Assembly (NCBI GenBank): GCA_964539305.1
Contig: CAZIIM010000007.1
Coordinates: 1-64,000, forward strand
DNA from: CAZNUM01 sp964539305
GTDB taxonomy: Bacteria > Fidelibacterota > Marinisomatia > Marinisomatales > TCS55
Length of the DNA stretch: 64,000 bases
Direction: 5' to 3'
The position numbers and the translations under genes are program-made. The notes under the pieces are model-generated. The model was not told where the DNA came from and did not search any database. It was given only the letters and a program-made list of their open reading frames with translations. The number at the start of each line of letters is the position of its first letter. Position 1 is the first letter of the stretch. Positions 16,740 through 26,090 of the stretch are shown here, in pieces.

Positions 16740-19070
16740 ATGAAAATCAGAGGCTGGTGGTTCCTGCTGGTTCACTTGGGACTGGCACAGGTGCGGGTCG
16801 GCGATTGGCATACGATTACTTCCCCTTTACACATCAATGCCATGACCTCATTTGGGGATACGCTGGTCTGTGCCACCGATGGCGGTTTGCTGTTGTATAA
16901 CCCGGCTGGAGCGTCTTTCGATATCCTTAGCAATCTGGACGGTTTGGCCGTCACCAAAATCAATGCCCTTTACAAAGATCCCCATAATTATCTCTGGTTA
17001 ACAGGGGAGGGGATTATTCAGGTATACGATGTGGCCCGTCACCGCTCCCTTAACCGCTTCGATTTTGACTTGGACACTGTGGTGGGATTCACCGTTTTCA
17101 AAGGAGTGGTTTACGGAGCCTACCGGCAGGGAGAACGATGGGGGATTTCAGAATTTATTTATGCCAATGATCAATATTATTACCGGGATTTATACGAACA
17201 ACCGTCTTTAAACCGGATCACCGGAATTGTCACAAGAGGGGATAGTATTTACCTTGGAACGGACCAGGGCTTGTTGGCCGGGAATCCCCATCAAACCCAT
17301 ATCACCCGCTGGGGTAACCCTTTCCCTGCCATCCACGATTCCATCAGGATTCTGGAAGAAAAAAACGGAGAACTTGCTTTTATCGCCGGCCTTCGGGTGT
17401 ATTCGCTTCCGGCCGAATCCTCAACTCCGCTCCCCCTGACAATCGATTCAACCGTTCTCCAGTTAAAAGCCCTGGCCATCCGGGGTCAGCAGGACTATCT
17501 GGCCATCAGCGACTCGGTGATCTACCAGTTCACAATCGATAAAACGGATACGATTTCCACTTATTCCGGTTTTCCGCTTACGACACTCTATATTGATGCG
17601 TCGGGAGAAACCATTTATGGATCTGCCATGGGGATTGTGATGGATGATAATGGACTTATGCTGAAGGCTCCCGACGCGCCGGCGATTGGCGACCCCTCCA
17701 CTGCCATTGTTCTGGAGGATGGGAGTCTTGTTACAGCTTCAACAATCGGTTTTTCCCTTCTTAGGGAAGGGCGCTGGCAGAACTGGGTGACGGGATACGA
17801 TCCTGCTCCTGGCGACCCGGGACCTTTTACCATCTTTCCGTTAGCCCTGTCTCTGGGCCGTTCCGTTTCTGTTCTCATAGAAGACAACACCGGCACCCTT
17901 TTCGGAGCCGTTACCGGCGTACCTTATGATCCAGCCAGTGGAGGAATATTTACCATCGAATCGTTCACGGATCCCCTGCAATTTAATGGGCTGAATTCCG
18001 GTTCTCTGCCTCCGTTCATTTCCGGTTCCAATGATTCCACTTTTGAGATTCAGGATATGGTATTTGATGCACAGGGATATCTCTGGGCGGTTTCCATCAA
18101 CAGCCGTTCGGAGCCGCTCCATGTGTACGCCCAGAATCGCTGGAAGAACTTTTCCATTGATCAATCCGGTCATACCCTCTCCCGGTCTGTGACGTCCTTG
18201 ACAGTGGATAATTTCGGGCGGGTCTGGATCGGGGCTGCTACCGATGATTCTCTCAATTCAGGTTTAACTCGGAACGGGGGCTTGACCATGCTGAAAATAA
18301 ACCATGCATCGGGGGATCCGGTGGATGAAACATGGGTGGTGGAAGATCTGGAATTTGGATCCGGATTAAAAACGGTTTGGGATCTGGCGGTCTCCCCACA
18401 AAACAGGTTATTCGTCCTGACTCCTGCAGGATTGATTTATAAGGATTTACAAATTTCGGACGAACAGCCGGTCCGGATCACGGGTCCTGTCTCGGCGAAT
18501 GGTCAGCTCTATCCCTATTTTCCCAATGTCGTTTTTTCCAGGGGTTCCAAAGTGAAAATAGACCCCCGGGGGAACAGTTGGGTGACTTCACCCAGCGATG
18601 GAGTCCGCATCTTGTTGTCGGATGGAGAATACTGGCCTGACGTGAACGGCCTCACCGTGGAAAACAGCGATTTGCTCTCCAACCGTGTCCGCGATGTAAC
18701 CTTCGATGCGCGGAAAGGGTTGGCCTATATTACCACGGACCGGGGAATCAGCGTGGTAAAAATACCGTTTGCAGAACCGAGAAAAAATTACCGGAATGTC
18801 TCTGTATTCCCCAGTCCATTTCATATCCCCAGCGATCGACCGCTGGTTGTGGATGGTTTAAAGGACAAAAGTTCTGTGGCCATCATGAAGTTGAATGGTG
18901 AAGTCATCCGCAGAATGGGGCAGGATTCCGGTTTCATTCAGGGTTACCAGGCATTCTGGGACGGCCGGAATGACAAGGGGAAATGGGTGAACAGTGGCGT
19001 TTATTTAATCGCGGTCTATGACCACCGGGGAAACGTAGATTACGAGAAGATTACAGTTATCCGCCATTAA
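16740..19070 (+). CDS. PorZ-like beta-propeller protein with C-terminal FlgD/Por-tail-like domain
   Basis: 776-aa exported protein. After a short leader (MKIRGWWFLLVHLGLAQ) it begins with W-x-T...INAM...D-T-L-V-C-A-T-D-G-G-L, the start of a two-component-regulator-type propeller, and keeps repeating short blades (for example YLWAV, VWIGAA, RLFVLT, AYITTDRGISVV). The last about 80 residues (FPSPFHI...WDGRNDKGKWVNSGVYLIAV) form a FlgD-Ig/Por-secretion-tail-like domain. This architecture and length resemble type IX secretion component PorZ. In this lineage similar tails also occur on ordinary surface proteins, so a T9SS role is an inference. Co-transcribed with the M50 protease. Confidence 0.7.
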   Translation: MKIRGWWFLLVHLGLAQVRVGDWHTITSPLHINAMTSFGDTLVCATDGGLLLYNPAGASFDILSNLDGLAVTKINALYKDPHNYLWLTGEGIIQVYDVARHRSLNRFDFDLDTVVGFTVFKGVVYGAYRQGERWGISEFIYANDQYYYRDLYEQPSLNRITGIVTRGDSIYLGTDQGLLAGNPHQTHITRWGNPFPAIHDSIRILEEKNGELAFIAGLRVYSLPAESSTPLPLTIDSTVLQLKALAIRGQQDYLAISDSVIYQFTIDKTDTISTYSGFPLTTLYIDASGETIYGSAMGIVMDDNGLMLKAPDAPAIGDPSTAIVLEDGSLVTASTIGFSLLREGRWQNWVTGYDPAPGDPGPFTIFPLALSLGRSVSVLIEDNTGTLFGAVTGVPYDPASGGIFTIESFTDPLQFNGLNSGSLPPFISGSNDSTFEIQDMVFDAQGYLWAVSINSRSEPLHVYAQNRWKNFSIDQSGHTLSRSVTSLTVDNFGRVWIGAATDDSLNSGLTRNGGLTMLKINHASGDPVDETWVVEDLEFGSGLKTVWDLAVSPQNRLFVLTPAGLIYKDLQISDEQPVRITGPVSANGQLYPYFPNVVFSRGSKVKIDPRGNSWVTSPSDGVRILLSDGEYWPDVNGLTVENSDLLSNRVRDVTFDARKGLAYITTDRGISVVKIPFAEPRKNYRNVSVFPSPFHIPSDRPLVVDGLKDKSSVAIMKLNGEVIRRMGQDSGFIQGYQAFWDGRNDKGKWVNSGVYLIAVYDHRGNVDYEKITVIRH

Positions 19071-19078
19071 TTGAACCG

Positions 19079-20338
19079 TTAAATGTGAGCCAGGGCCTGA
19101 TCCAGGTCCCAGATTAGATCCTCCGCATTTTCAACCCCAACCGAAAGTCGAATCATTTTTTCCGTGATTCCCATGGCCTGTTTTACATTTTCCGGTACAT
19201 CCGCATGCGTCATGGTCTGGGGATGTTCCGCCAGGGATTCGGTTCCACCGAGACTTACGGCCAATTTGATTAATTTTAAATGATTCAATACGGTAAAGGC
19301 CTCTTTTTCGCCCCCTTTAATATTGAAACTGAGCATGGCGCCGGGAGAGGAATACTGCCGTTTATAAATATCATACTGTTTTGTACCCCGTGGAATGTTC
19401 CCCAGGTAGAATATTTTCTCCACTTTCGGGTGGTCAGATAAAAAGGCAACGACCTGCTGTGCATTAGCCAGTTGTGTTTCCATGCGGGGCTTCAGGGTTT
19501 CCAGACTCCGCATCAGCAGCCAGCCGGTCCACGGCCCCGCCATATTCCCCATGAATGTCCTGAGACTCTTGATCCGGGAGATGGTTGGCTTGGAACCCAA
19601 AACGGCCCCGGCAATAACATCGCTGTGACCACCAATATATTTGGTGGCGGAATAAAGGACTAAATCCGCACCGTACTTCAATGGTTGGGACCAGATTGGT
19701 CCCATGTAGGTATTATCCACAGCAACCAGTATCCGATTCTCATTCGAATACTGGTCCGCAATTCGGCGACAGAGGGAAAGGTCGATTAATGCATTGGTCG
19801 GGTTCGCCGGTGTTTCCACATAAATGAATTTCAGGGAATCCTGTAATCCGGATGCTTCTATTTTCCGCTGGATTTCCTTCTCTGAATTATCCGAATGGAA
19901 TCCAATAATGTGAATTCCATATTTTGTTAAAAAGTGATTAATAAAATGATCTGTGCCTCCGTAAAGAGGCTTGCTGTAAAGCAACAGGTCACCTGGTTTC
20001 AGGAATTCCAGAAGGGTAGTGGCGATGGCGGACATGCCACTTTCGAACACAGCACAGTCTTCGGCACCGTCCCAGAGGGTCAGGCGGTTCTCCAGGATTT
20101 CAAGATCGGGATTATTCAGACGGCTGTAAATCAGGCCCAGTTTTTCACCCGGTCGTTGTTCCCGTAATCCGTAGGCCACCTGGAAAAAAGCTTTTCCTTC
20201 CTCGGCCGTATTAAAAACAAATGTAGACGTTTGGAAAATGGGGCATTTCACCGCCCCTTCAGACCATTCCGGCTTATAACCGTAGGACATCATCAGGCTT
20301 TCCGGCTGGAAACGGCGTGAAGATTCCTTTGGACTCAT
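19079..20338 (-). CDS. Cystathionine gamma-synthase-family PLP enzyme
   Basis: Cys/Met metabolism PLP-dependent enzyme. PLP Lys lies in LYSATKYIGGHSDV; SGMSAIATTLLEF and SKPLYGGTDH are the usual phosphate and substrate loops; NTYMGP and GGTESLAEHP are near-invariant. Start 20338 is chosen because AAAGGGGG lies just upstream and the upstream extension looks foreign. Reaction could be gamma-synthase, gamma-lyase or methionine gamma-lyase; motifs do not settle it. It is the third gene of an operon with OPT transporter and adenosine deaminase, one nucleotide after the deaminase stop. Confidence 0.85.
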   Translation of the reverse strand: MSPKESSRRFQPESLMMSYGYKPEWSEGAVKCPIFQTSTFVFNTAEEGKAFFQVAYGLREQRPGEKLGLIYSRLNNPDLEILENRLTLWDGAEDCAVFESGMSAIATTLLEFLKPGDLLLYSKPLYGGTDHFINHFLTKYGIHIIGFHSDNSEKEIQRKIEASGLQDSLKFIYVETPANPTNALIDLSLCRRIADQYSNENRILVAVDNTYMGPIWSQPLKYGADLVLYSATKYIGGHSDVIAGAVLGSKPTISRIKSLRTFMGNMAGPWTGWLLMRSLETLKPRMETQLANAQQVVAFLSDHPKVEKIFYLGNIPRGTKQYDIYKRQYSSPGAMLSFNIKGGEKEAFTVLNHLKLIKLAVSLGGTESLAEHPQTMTHADVPENVKQAMGITEKMIRLSVGVENAEDLIWDLDQALAHI

Positions 20339-20339
20339 G

Positions 20340-21416
20340 TTAACCCCCTTTGAATTGAGATCGTTCGATATATTCAGGTAAAATATTGAATTCTTCTTCC
20401 AGTTCCTGGGCAATGGACCGGATCAATACTTTCCGTTCATCGTGGGGCAGGAAGGCACTTTTCATAGCTGCAATGGTCACCTCCCTGAAATCATGCAACT
20501 GGAAACCGAATAAATCCCGGGCAACCATAAACTCCTTGGTCAGGGTGGTATTGGAAATCAGTCGATTATCTGTATTCAGGGTGATGCGGATTCCCTGGTC
20601 GTAATAGAATTTCATGGGATGGTGTTTCAGGGAGCGGATAGAATACGTGTGCCAGTTTGAGATGAGACAAATTTCCAGGGGAATGCGGTGATCCCGGACG
20701 TAGTACATGAGATCCCGATCTTCCCGCAGGCGGGTGCCGTGGCCGATGCGGTGGGCGCCACAGTAATGAATCGCCTGGTGAATGGAAGCGGGCCCGAAAA
20801 CCTCTCCCGCATGGATGGTGGCATTGATATTGTTATTCAGGATTAAGTAGAAAGCTTCCCGATGATCTTTGGCAGGGAAATTTTCCTCCGCCCCCGCCAG
20901 GTCAAAACCAACCACACCTTTGTGTTTATAGCGGACGGTCAAATCCGCCAGTTTCAGGGAAACAGCCGGTGAAATGTTCCGGATACCACAAATAATGATC
21001 CCCGATTTAACACCATACCGCCTTTCTCCCTTTTTAAGACCCTTTCGTACGGCATTAACCGAATCCTCCGGTGTCATCCCTTTTTTAGTATGGAGGATGG
21101 GAGAATAGCGAATTTCAATGTACCGGACATTTTCCCGGGCCACATCCTCAATCAGTTCATAGGCAATCCGGGTCAGTGCTTCGGGTGTCTGCATCACCGA
21201 CAAGGTGATATCAAACCGTTCCAGGTAATCTTCCAGGGAACCCCGTTTTTTCCCAATTGTCAGAATTTTTTCCAGATCTTTCCGGTTGGTGGCCGGGAGG
21301 CGGACGTTGTTTTTCTCCGCCAGGTCCAGAACCGTGTCAATACGGATACTGCCATCCAGGTGACAGTGCAATTCCACCTTGGGCAAACGCCGGATCAGAT
21401 CTTCGCTGATGGTCAT
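20340..21416 (-). CDS. add: Adenosine deaminase
   Basis: Hydrolytic deamination of adenosine to inosine for purine salvage. Zinc ligands and active residues are visible: VELHCHLDGS at the N-terminus, IHAGEV in the middle, RIGHGTRL, and LNTDNRLISNTTLTKEF near the C-terminus. Length is 358 aa. The start overlaps the end of the OPT transporter gene by 4 nt (ATGA), and the stop is one base before the next start, so all three genes are probably translated from one message. Adenine deaminase-like activity is possible in this superfamily, but the SNTTLT context favours adenosine. Confidence 0.9.
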   Translation of the reverse strand: MTISEDLIRRLPKVELHCHLDGSIRIDTVLDLAEKNNVRLPATNRKDLEKILTIGKKRGSLEDYLERFDITLSVMQTPEALTRIAYELIEDVARENVRYIEIRYSPILHTKKGMTPEDSVNAVRKGLKKGERRYGVKSGIIICGIRNISPAVSLKLADLTVRYKHKGVVGFDLAGAEENFPAKDHREAFYLILNNNINATIHAGEVFGPASIHQAIHYCGAHRIGHGTRLREDRDLMYYVRDHRIPLEICLISNWHTYSIRSLKHHPMKFYYDQGIRITLNTDNRLISNTTLTKEFMVARDLFGFQLHDFREVTIAAMKSAFLPHDERKVLIRSIAQELEEEFNILPEYIERSQFKGG

Positions 21417-23380
21417 GAAGATGATCCTTCAGTATTCTGCTCCAGATCTGCCGTTGTTGGAAAAGCCACTTTTCGCAACCACACCACGACCAGAATCAAC
21501 AGGATGATTCCGGGCCAGGACCCCAACGGCTCTTTCACAATGGCCAGGACATTTTTATCCCCCGAAATGACAATCGGAATGGCCATTAAAATTCCCACCA
21601 GCGCTTCACCAGTAATCAGTCCGGAAGCAAACAGGAGTCCTCTGTTTCCGGCCCGTTTTAGTGCGCCTTGACGATGGGATTCCGACAGAGTCTGGTTGCG
21701 ACGGTTGAACGTTTTCTCCACGGCCCAGGCGATTAAACCACCGATAAAAATGGGCACAGAGAGTTCGAATGGCAGGTAGATTCCTACGGCTACGGCCAGA
21801 ACAGGCAGACGGAAGGAAGCACCCCGCTTTTCCTGAATTTTATCGGCGATAATCACCAGGATAGCGATCATCATGCCAATAATAATGATTACCCAGGGCA
21901 GGTTCTGATGAAAGACACCTTCAGCGACCGAAGACATGAGTGTAGCCTGGGGGGCAGACAGGGGGTTCGGGTGTTCAGCCGTAGCCACCCCGATTCCATA
22001 AGCTTCTGCGATCAATTTGAGGACGGGCGCAATAAAGATAGCAGCGGAGAGCACGCCTACCGTTTGCATGACCTGCTGCTTCCAGGGCGTGGCCCCCACC
22101 AGACAGCCTGCTTTTAAATCCTGCATATTGTCGCCTCCGATGGCAGCGGCACACGCCACCACGGCACCGATAAAAATAGCTGCCGCCGGACCGGTGGCCG
22201 ATTTTGTCCCGACCAACGCCAGGAGGACTAGAGATGAGAATAGAATGGTAGCAATGGTAACGCCGGAGATGGGATTATTGGAACTACCCACCAGTCCGGC
22301 CATATAGGCTGCCACCGCTGAAAAGAGGAAGCCGGCCACGATCATAACCAGGGCCATAAACAGGGAGGGAATGGTGGCCTGGATAATGTAGTAATACACA
22401 CCGAAAATTGGAATAATTGCCACCAGCAGTAAAATACCCACCCATTTCATGGGCAAGTCCCGTTCTGTCCTGGGGATTTCGACCGCCTGTCCGGTTTCGG
22501 TGGATTTTACCGTTTTAAAACTGGTCTTGATCCCGGAAAAGATGGAGTTCCGCAGATTAATCAGAGCCCACAAACCACCAACGATCATGGCTCCTACTCC
22601 CAGAAAGCGCGTATCCTGGGACCAGATTTGTCCAGCCCATTCCACGGCCGGTATGGGTTGACCGCCTGACATGGGCCAGGAGTGGGTGGCGGCATAGATG
22701 GGAATAGCCACCAGCCAGTTGATGGCACCTCCCATAAAAACCAGAACTGCGATATTGATGCCAACGATATATCCCACGGAAATGAGGGCGGGGGAGAGGT
22801 TGGTCCCGAAGTAAGCGATAGAATGACCCACCTGGGCGGCGCTTTCCACTACGCCGGTCCACAGACGCAGTCCCGTTTCACCGAACTTAAACAGGGCGCC
22901 CACAATCCCGGCCTGAGCGATGTATTTTACACCTTCACCCCGGTCGCCCGATTTCAATACTTCGGCCGTGGCAATCCCTTCCGGGAATTGCAGTTTTTCT
23001 TTTACAATCAATGCCCGTCGCAGGGGAATGGTAAATAAAACGCCCAGCAGGCCCCCCAAACCGGCGATGATGGTCGTCTCCCAGTAATCAAATGTTTTCC
23101 AGTAACCCATGACGATCAGGGCTGGTAATGTAAAAATGACACCGGCTGCCAGGGACTCGCCCGCCGAAGCGGCTGTCTGAACGATATTATTTTCCAGAAT
23201 ATTGGAGGTCTTGAAAAACCGGAGGATTCCCATGGATATGACCGCTGCCGGGATGGAAGCGGAAACGGTCATGCCGGCAAATAGACCCAGATAAGCGTTA
23301 GCGCCGGCGAGGATGATGGAGAGCAAAATGCCCAGAACAACTGCTTTCAGCGTAATTTCAGGGAGACTTTTATTAGACAT
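21413..23380 (-). CDS. OPT-family oligopeptide transporter
   Basis: Integral membrane transporter, 655 aa from ATG 23380, with about 14 to 16 hydrophobic helices. Family hallmarks are GANAYLGLFAGMTVSASIPAAV at the first helices and the glycine-rich GGDNMQDLKAG region. Start 23380 has TAGGAAT upstream, and the extension to 23455 is not membrane-like. Substrates in this family are small peptides or metal chelates; I cannot specify. First gene of the operon with add and the PLP enzyme, so peptide, sulfur amino-acid and nucleoside salvage may be linked (inference). Confidence 0.88.
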   Translation of the reverse strand: MSNKSLPEITLKAVVLGILLSIILAGANAYLGLFAGMTVSASIPAAVISMGILRFFKTSNILENNIVQTAASAGESLAAGVIFTLPALIVMGYWKTFDYWETTIIAGLGGLLGVLFTIPLRRALIVKEKLQFPEGIATAEVLKSGDRGEGVKYIAQAGIVGALFKFGETGLRLWTGVVESAAQVGHSIAYFGTNLSPALISVGYIVGINIAVLVFMGGAINWLVAIPIYAATHSWPMSGGQPIPAVEWAGQIWSQDTRFLGVGAMIVGGLWALINLRNSIFSGIKTSFKTVKSTETGQAVEIPRTERDLPMKWVGILLLVAIIPIFGVYYYIIQATIPSLFMALVMIVAGFLFSAVAAYMAGLVGSSNNPISGVTIATILFSSLVLLALVGTKSATGPAAAIFIGAVVACAAAIGGDNMQDLKAGCLVGATPWKQQVMQTVGVLSAAIFIAPVLKLIAEAYGIGVATAEHPNPLSAPQATLMSSVAEGVFHQNLPWVIIIIGMMIAILVIIADKIQEKRGASFRLPVLAVAVGIYLPFELSVPIFIGGLIAWAVEKTFNRRNQTLSESHRQGALKRAGNRGLLFASGLITGEALVGILMAIPIVISGDKNVLAIVKEPLGSWPGIILLILVVVWLRKVAFPTTADLEQNTEGSSS

Positions 23381-23526
23381 GATTATTCCTAATTGTTTGT
23401 GGAAAGTAGGACGAAAGGGGGATTGGCAGCAACCACGTTGAAAAGAATCTCCCATGAAAACTGACTTGACTGGGAAAAATAAGATGGGAACTTTTCATTG
23501 AATAATACCCGCCACGATTTCGTACA

Positions 23527-23555
23527 TTGACTGATTCATAATAATCGGGTAATTT
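23527..23555 (+). promoter_or_regulatory. Candidate sigma-70-type promoter for the TPP riboswitch transcript
   Basis: TTGACT at 23527-23532 and TAATTT at 23550-23555 are separated by 17 nt, so transcription would begin about 23562, exactly where the aptamer begins. The -10 box is weak (key T, A and last T kept). Confidence 0.45.
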
Positions 23556-23562
23556 TAGCCGC

Positions 23563-23651
23563 GCAGGGGGTGCTGTTTCGAACCAGACGGGACGGCTGAG
23601 AATATACCCCGGTAACCTGATCTGGATAATGCCAGCGTAGGGAGTCTAACC
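23563..23651 (+). promoter_or_regulatory. TPP (THI-box) riboswitch
   Basis: The conserved thiamin pyrophosphate aptamer core is present in order: GGGGGTGC (23566-23573), CTGAGA (23596-23601), ACCTGA, then CTGATCTGGATAATGCCAGC (23617-23636) and GTAGGGAG. The spacing matches the P2/P3 and P4/P5 arms. The SD-like GGGAG at 23640-23644 is inside the conserved 3' strand and 7 nt before the ATG of the TonB receptor, so ligand binding should hide it and repress translation. I could not pair a long P1 helix unambiguously. No separate terminator hairpin is visible. Confidence 0.93.
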
Positions 23652-25952
23652 ATGAAACCCAGTCACATTTTCCTTCCTTTCCTTATAATACTTTTTTCCC
23701 TGATTTCAGCCCAGGATATCACCGTCACCGGTGTGGTCTTGAGTGCAGAGGACGATGAACCCCTTATTGGGGTCAATATTACATCGGATGAAACGGGTAC
23801 GATCACGGACGAGCAGGGGCATTTTAACCTTACCGTTCCGGAAGGGTCAAACCTCACATTTGCATTTATTGGTTTTGAACCTGTAACCGTACCCGCCCAG
23901 CCGGAGCTGGTGATTCATTTACAGCAAATCGTCCTTGAAAGTGCGGAAGTTCTCGTGAACGCCACCCGGGCAGTAGTGGGGGTAACACCTGTATCGTTTT
24001 CTAATCTCACAGCCAAAAAGATTCAAACCCGGTTCACAATTGAAGATGTGCCTATGGTATTGTCCTCCGAGCCGGGCGTGTGGGCCTACAGCGAAAGCGG
24101 GAATGGAACCGGCTATTCCTATGTATCCATTCGCGGGTTCGATCAGAGCCGGATAGCGGTTATGCTTGATAACGTTCCTTTGAACGACAATGAAAGTCAC
24201 CAGGTTTACTGGGTAGATCATGGCGATATTCTGAGCGATGCCCAGGATGTACAAATCCAGCGGGGTATCGGGAATAGTCTCTACGGCTCTTCGGCTTTTG
24301 GCGGATCCATTAATGTCACCACCACCATCGCCTCCCCGCAACGGGAAATTGGAATCCTGGTTGGGAACGGTTCCTACAATTCTTCCAAATACCAGCTTCG
24401 GTACCGTTCCGGGGAAGATTTGGGCGAGTCGACCCGTCTTTCTTTTCGTGTTTCCCAAACGGAATCTGATGGCTACCGCCAGAACCACCACAGCCTCCAG
24501 CGGGGACTCTTCTTTGGCCTGGAACGTCGATCTGAAAAAGTAACACACCAATTCCGCGCTTTACTCGGATATGAAAATACCCAGCTGCTTTGGGATGGAA
24601 TCCCCATGGAGGACATTACGAACCGTACCAAGCGACGCCAGGGGTCCCAGGGTTACACGGATAATTTTCTCCAGCAGATTTATTCTTTGAATTCTCTCGT
24701 CAGTTTTTCACCCGAATTCTTTTTTCGGAATACGGCCTACCTGGTGACGGGTAAAGGTTATTATGAGGTGTACAAATACAACCGGGATTATTACAGTTAT
24801 AACCTGGATTTAAATGATCAGTACACCGATGAACAGGAAATGAATCTGGAAACAGATCTACTCCGGCGGAAATGGATTGTTAATCAGTACTGGGGAGTGA
24901 TACCAACGGTTACCTGGAAAAAAGCGAACCTGCGAATCGACATTGGCTCAGAAATCCGTTTCTACCGGGGCAATCACTTTGGTGAAGTCACCGATTTTTC
25001 CGTAGCCAGTCTGGTGGGTGTTTTCGGCTCTGACTGGTATCGTTACTACCGTTATCAGGGAAGAAAAAACACTGTCTCTGCCTTCGGTCATTTGGTCTGG
25101 AGACCAGTTAAGAAACTCACTTTAATGGCGGATTTGCAAAAGCAATTCCATCATTGGCGTTTGGAACAGGATAAAATTGGTCATGCAGCCGGGCACAAAC
25201 TCTCGGCGGACTGGAATTTCCTGAATCCACGATTGGGGATGGTGTACCATGTCGATAACCGGTTGTACTGGTTTTTAAACTATGGGAAGGCTCAAATGGA
25301 ACCGGCCGATGACCAAATCATTCAGGCAGACGATGTTTGGAGCGAACCGGTTATGGCGGCAGCGGAAGTAATTCACGACTGGGAAATGGGTTTTCATTTA
25401 TCCTTTGGAAAGGGGACCGGAAGCCTGAATTATTACCGGATTGAATACCTCAATGAGCAGTTAAAAAATATTGATGTAGCCCAGGAAGGGGAATATGATT
25501 ATTACTCCGCCAACTCTACCACCCACCAGGGTGTGGAATGGGAAATGGTGTACGAAATTAATCCCTGGCTGGAAGTCTCTGCCAACGGCGCCATTGTCCT
25601 GAATACGTTTACAGATGGAAACCTTTTACCGAATATACCGACCAGCTTAATGAATGTTACACTGGATTACCAACCTGGACCGAAGTGGCACTTCTTTGCC
25701 CACCTGAAATCCGTAGGCGAAATGTTCATTGACCGTGAAAACCGGGATGAAGGCCGTATTGACCCCTATTTCCTTTTAGATGGGGGCGTATCCTTTTCCT
25801 TTAAAAATTTACAGGTCCTGATGAAAGTAAATAACCTGTTTGATAAACTGTACTCTACCTACGGGTATAGTTATGAATGGGACGGTTATCATGCCGTTTA
25901 CTGGCCCGGCGCCACCCGGAACGGGTATGTATCCGTTGCCTATACCTTTTAA
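23652..25952 (+). CDS. TonB-dependent receptor, probable thiamin uptake
   Basis: Outer-membrane receptor of 766 aa. Signal peptide ends about ISAQ; residues about 22-95 are a carboxypeptidase-regulatory-like domain (VTGVVLSAEDDEPLIGVNI...GHFNLTVPEG), then a plug (IEDVPMVLSSEPGVWAYSES, IRGFDQSRIAVMLDNVPLND) and a 22-strand-type barrel ending in an aromatic C-terminus (SVAYTF). The preceding TPP riboswitch indicates the substrate is thiamin, its phosphate or a precursor (HMP or thiazole). That assignment is inference from regulation. No thiamin ABC or PnuT gene is in the window. Confidence 0.9.
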   Translation: MKPSHIFLPFLIILFSLISAQDITVTGVVLSAEDDEPLIGVNITSDETGTITDEQGHFNLTVPEGSNLTFAFIGFEPVTVPAQPELVIHLQQIVLESAEVLVNATRAVVGVTPVSFSNLTAKKIQTRFTIEDVPMVLSSEPGVWAYSESGNGTGYSYVSIRGFDQSRIAVMLDNVPLNDNESHQVYWVDHGDILSDAQDVQIQRGIGNSLYGSSAFGGSINVTTTIASPQREIGILVGNGSYNSSKYQLRYRSGEDLGESTRLSFRVSQTESDGYRQNHHSLQRGLFFGLERRSEKVTHQFRALLGYENTQLLWDGIPMEDITNRTKRRQGSQGYTDNFLQQIYSLNSLVSFSPEFFFRNTAYLVTGKGYYEVYKYNRDYYSYNLDLNDQYTDEQEMNLETDLLRRKWIVNQYWGVIPTVTWKKANLRIDIGSEIRFYRGNHFGEVTDFSVASLVGVFGSDWYRYYRYQGRKNTVSAFGHLVWRPVKKLTLMADLQKQFHHWRLEQDKIGHAAGHKLSADWNFLNPRLGMVYHVDNRLYWFLNYGKAQMEPADDQIIQADDVWSEPVMAAAEVIHDWEMGFHLSFGKGTGSLNYYRIEYLNEQLKNIDVAQEGEYDYYSANSTTHQGVEWEMVYEINPWLEVSANGAIVLNTFTDGNLLPNIPTSLMNVTLDYQPGPKWHFFAHLKSVGEMFIDRENRDEGRIDPYFLLDGGVSFSFKNLQVLMKVNNLFDKLYSTYGYSYEWDGYHAVYWPGATRNGYVSVAYTF

Positions 25953-26090
25953 TATTTTCATCAAGCAGATACGTCGATACGGTCCAGTTGGTTTTGACCT
26001 GATTGACCGGTTTTCGCGGTTTCATTGGAATTGAAGCGAAACCAGTTTCACCCCTAAGCGGATACAATTTAACTTCAAGCCCACACGGTG

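Noticed and set aside
20339..20413. N-terminal extension of the Cys/Met PLP enzyme
   Set aside because: It overlaps adenosine deaminase and lacks family similarity; ATG 20338 has a strong SD.
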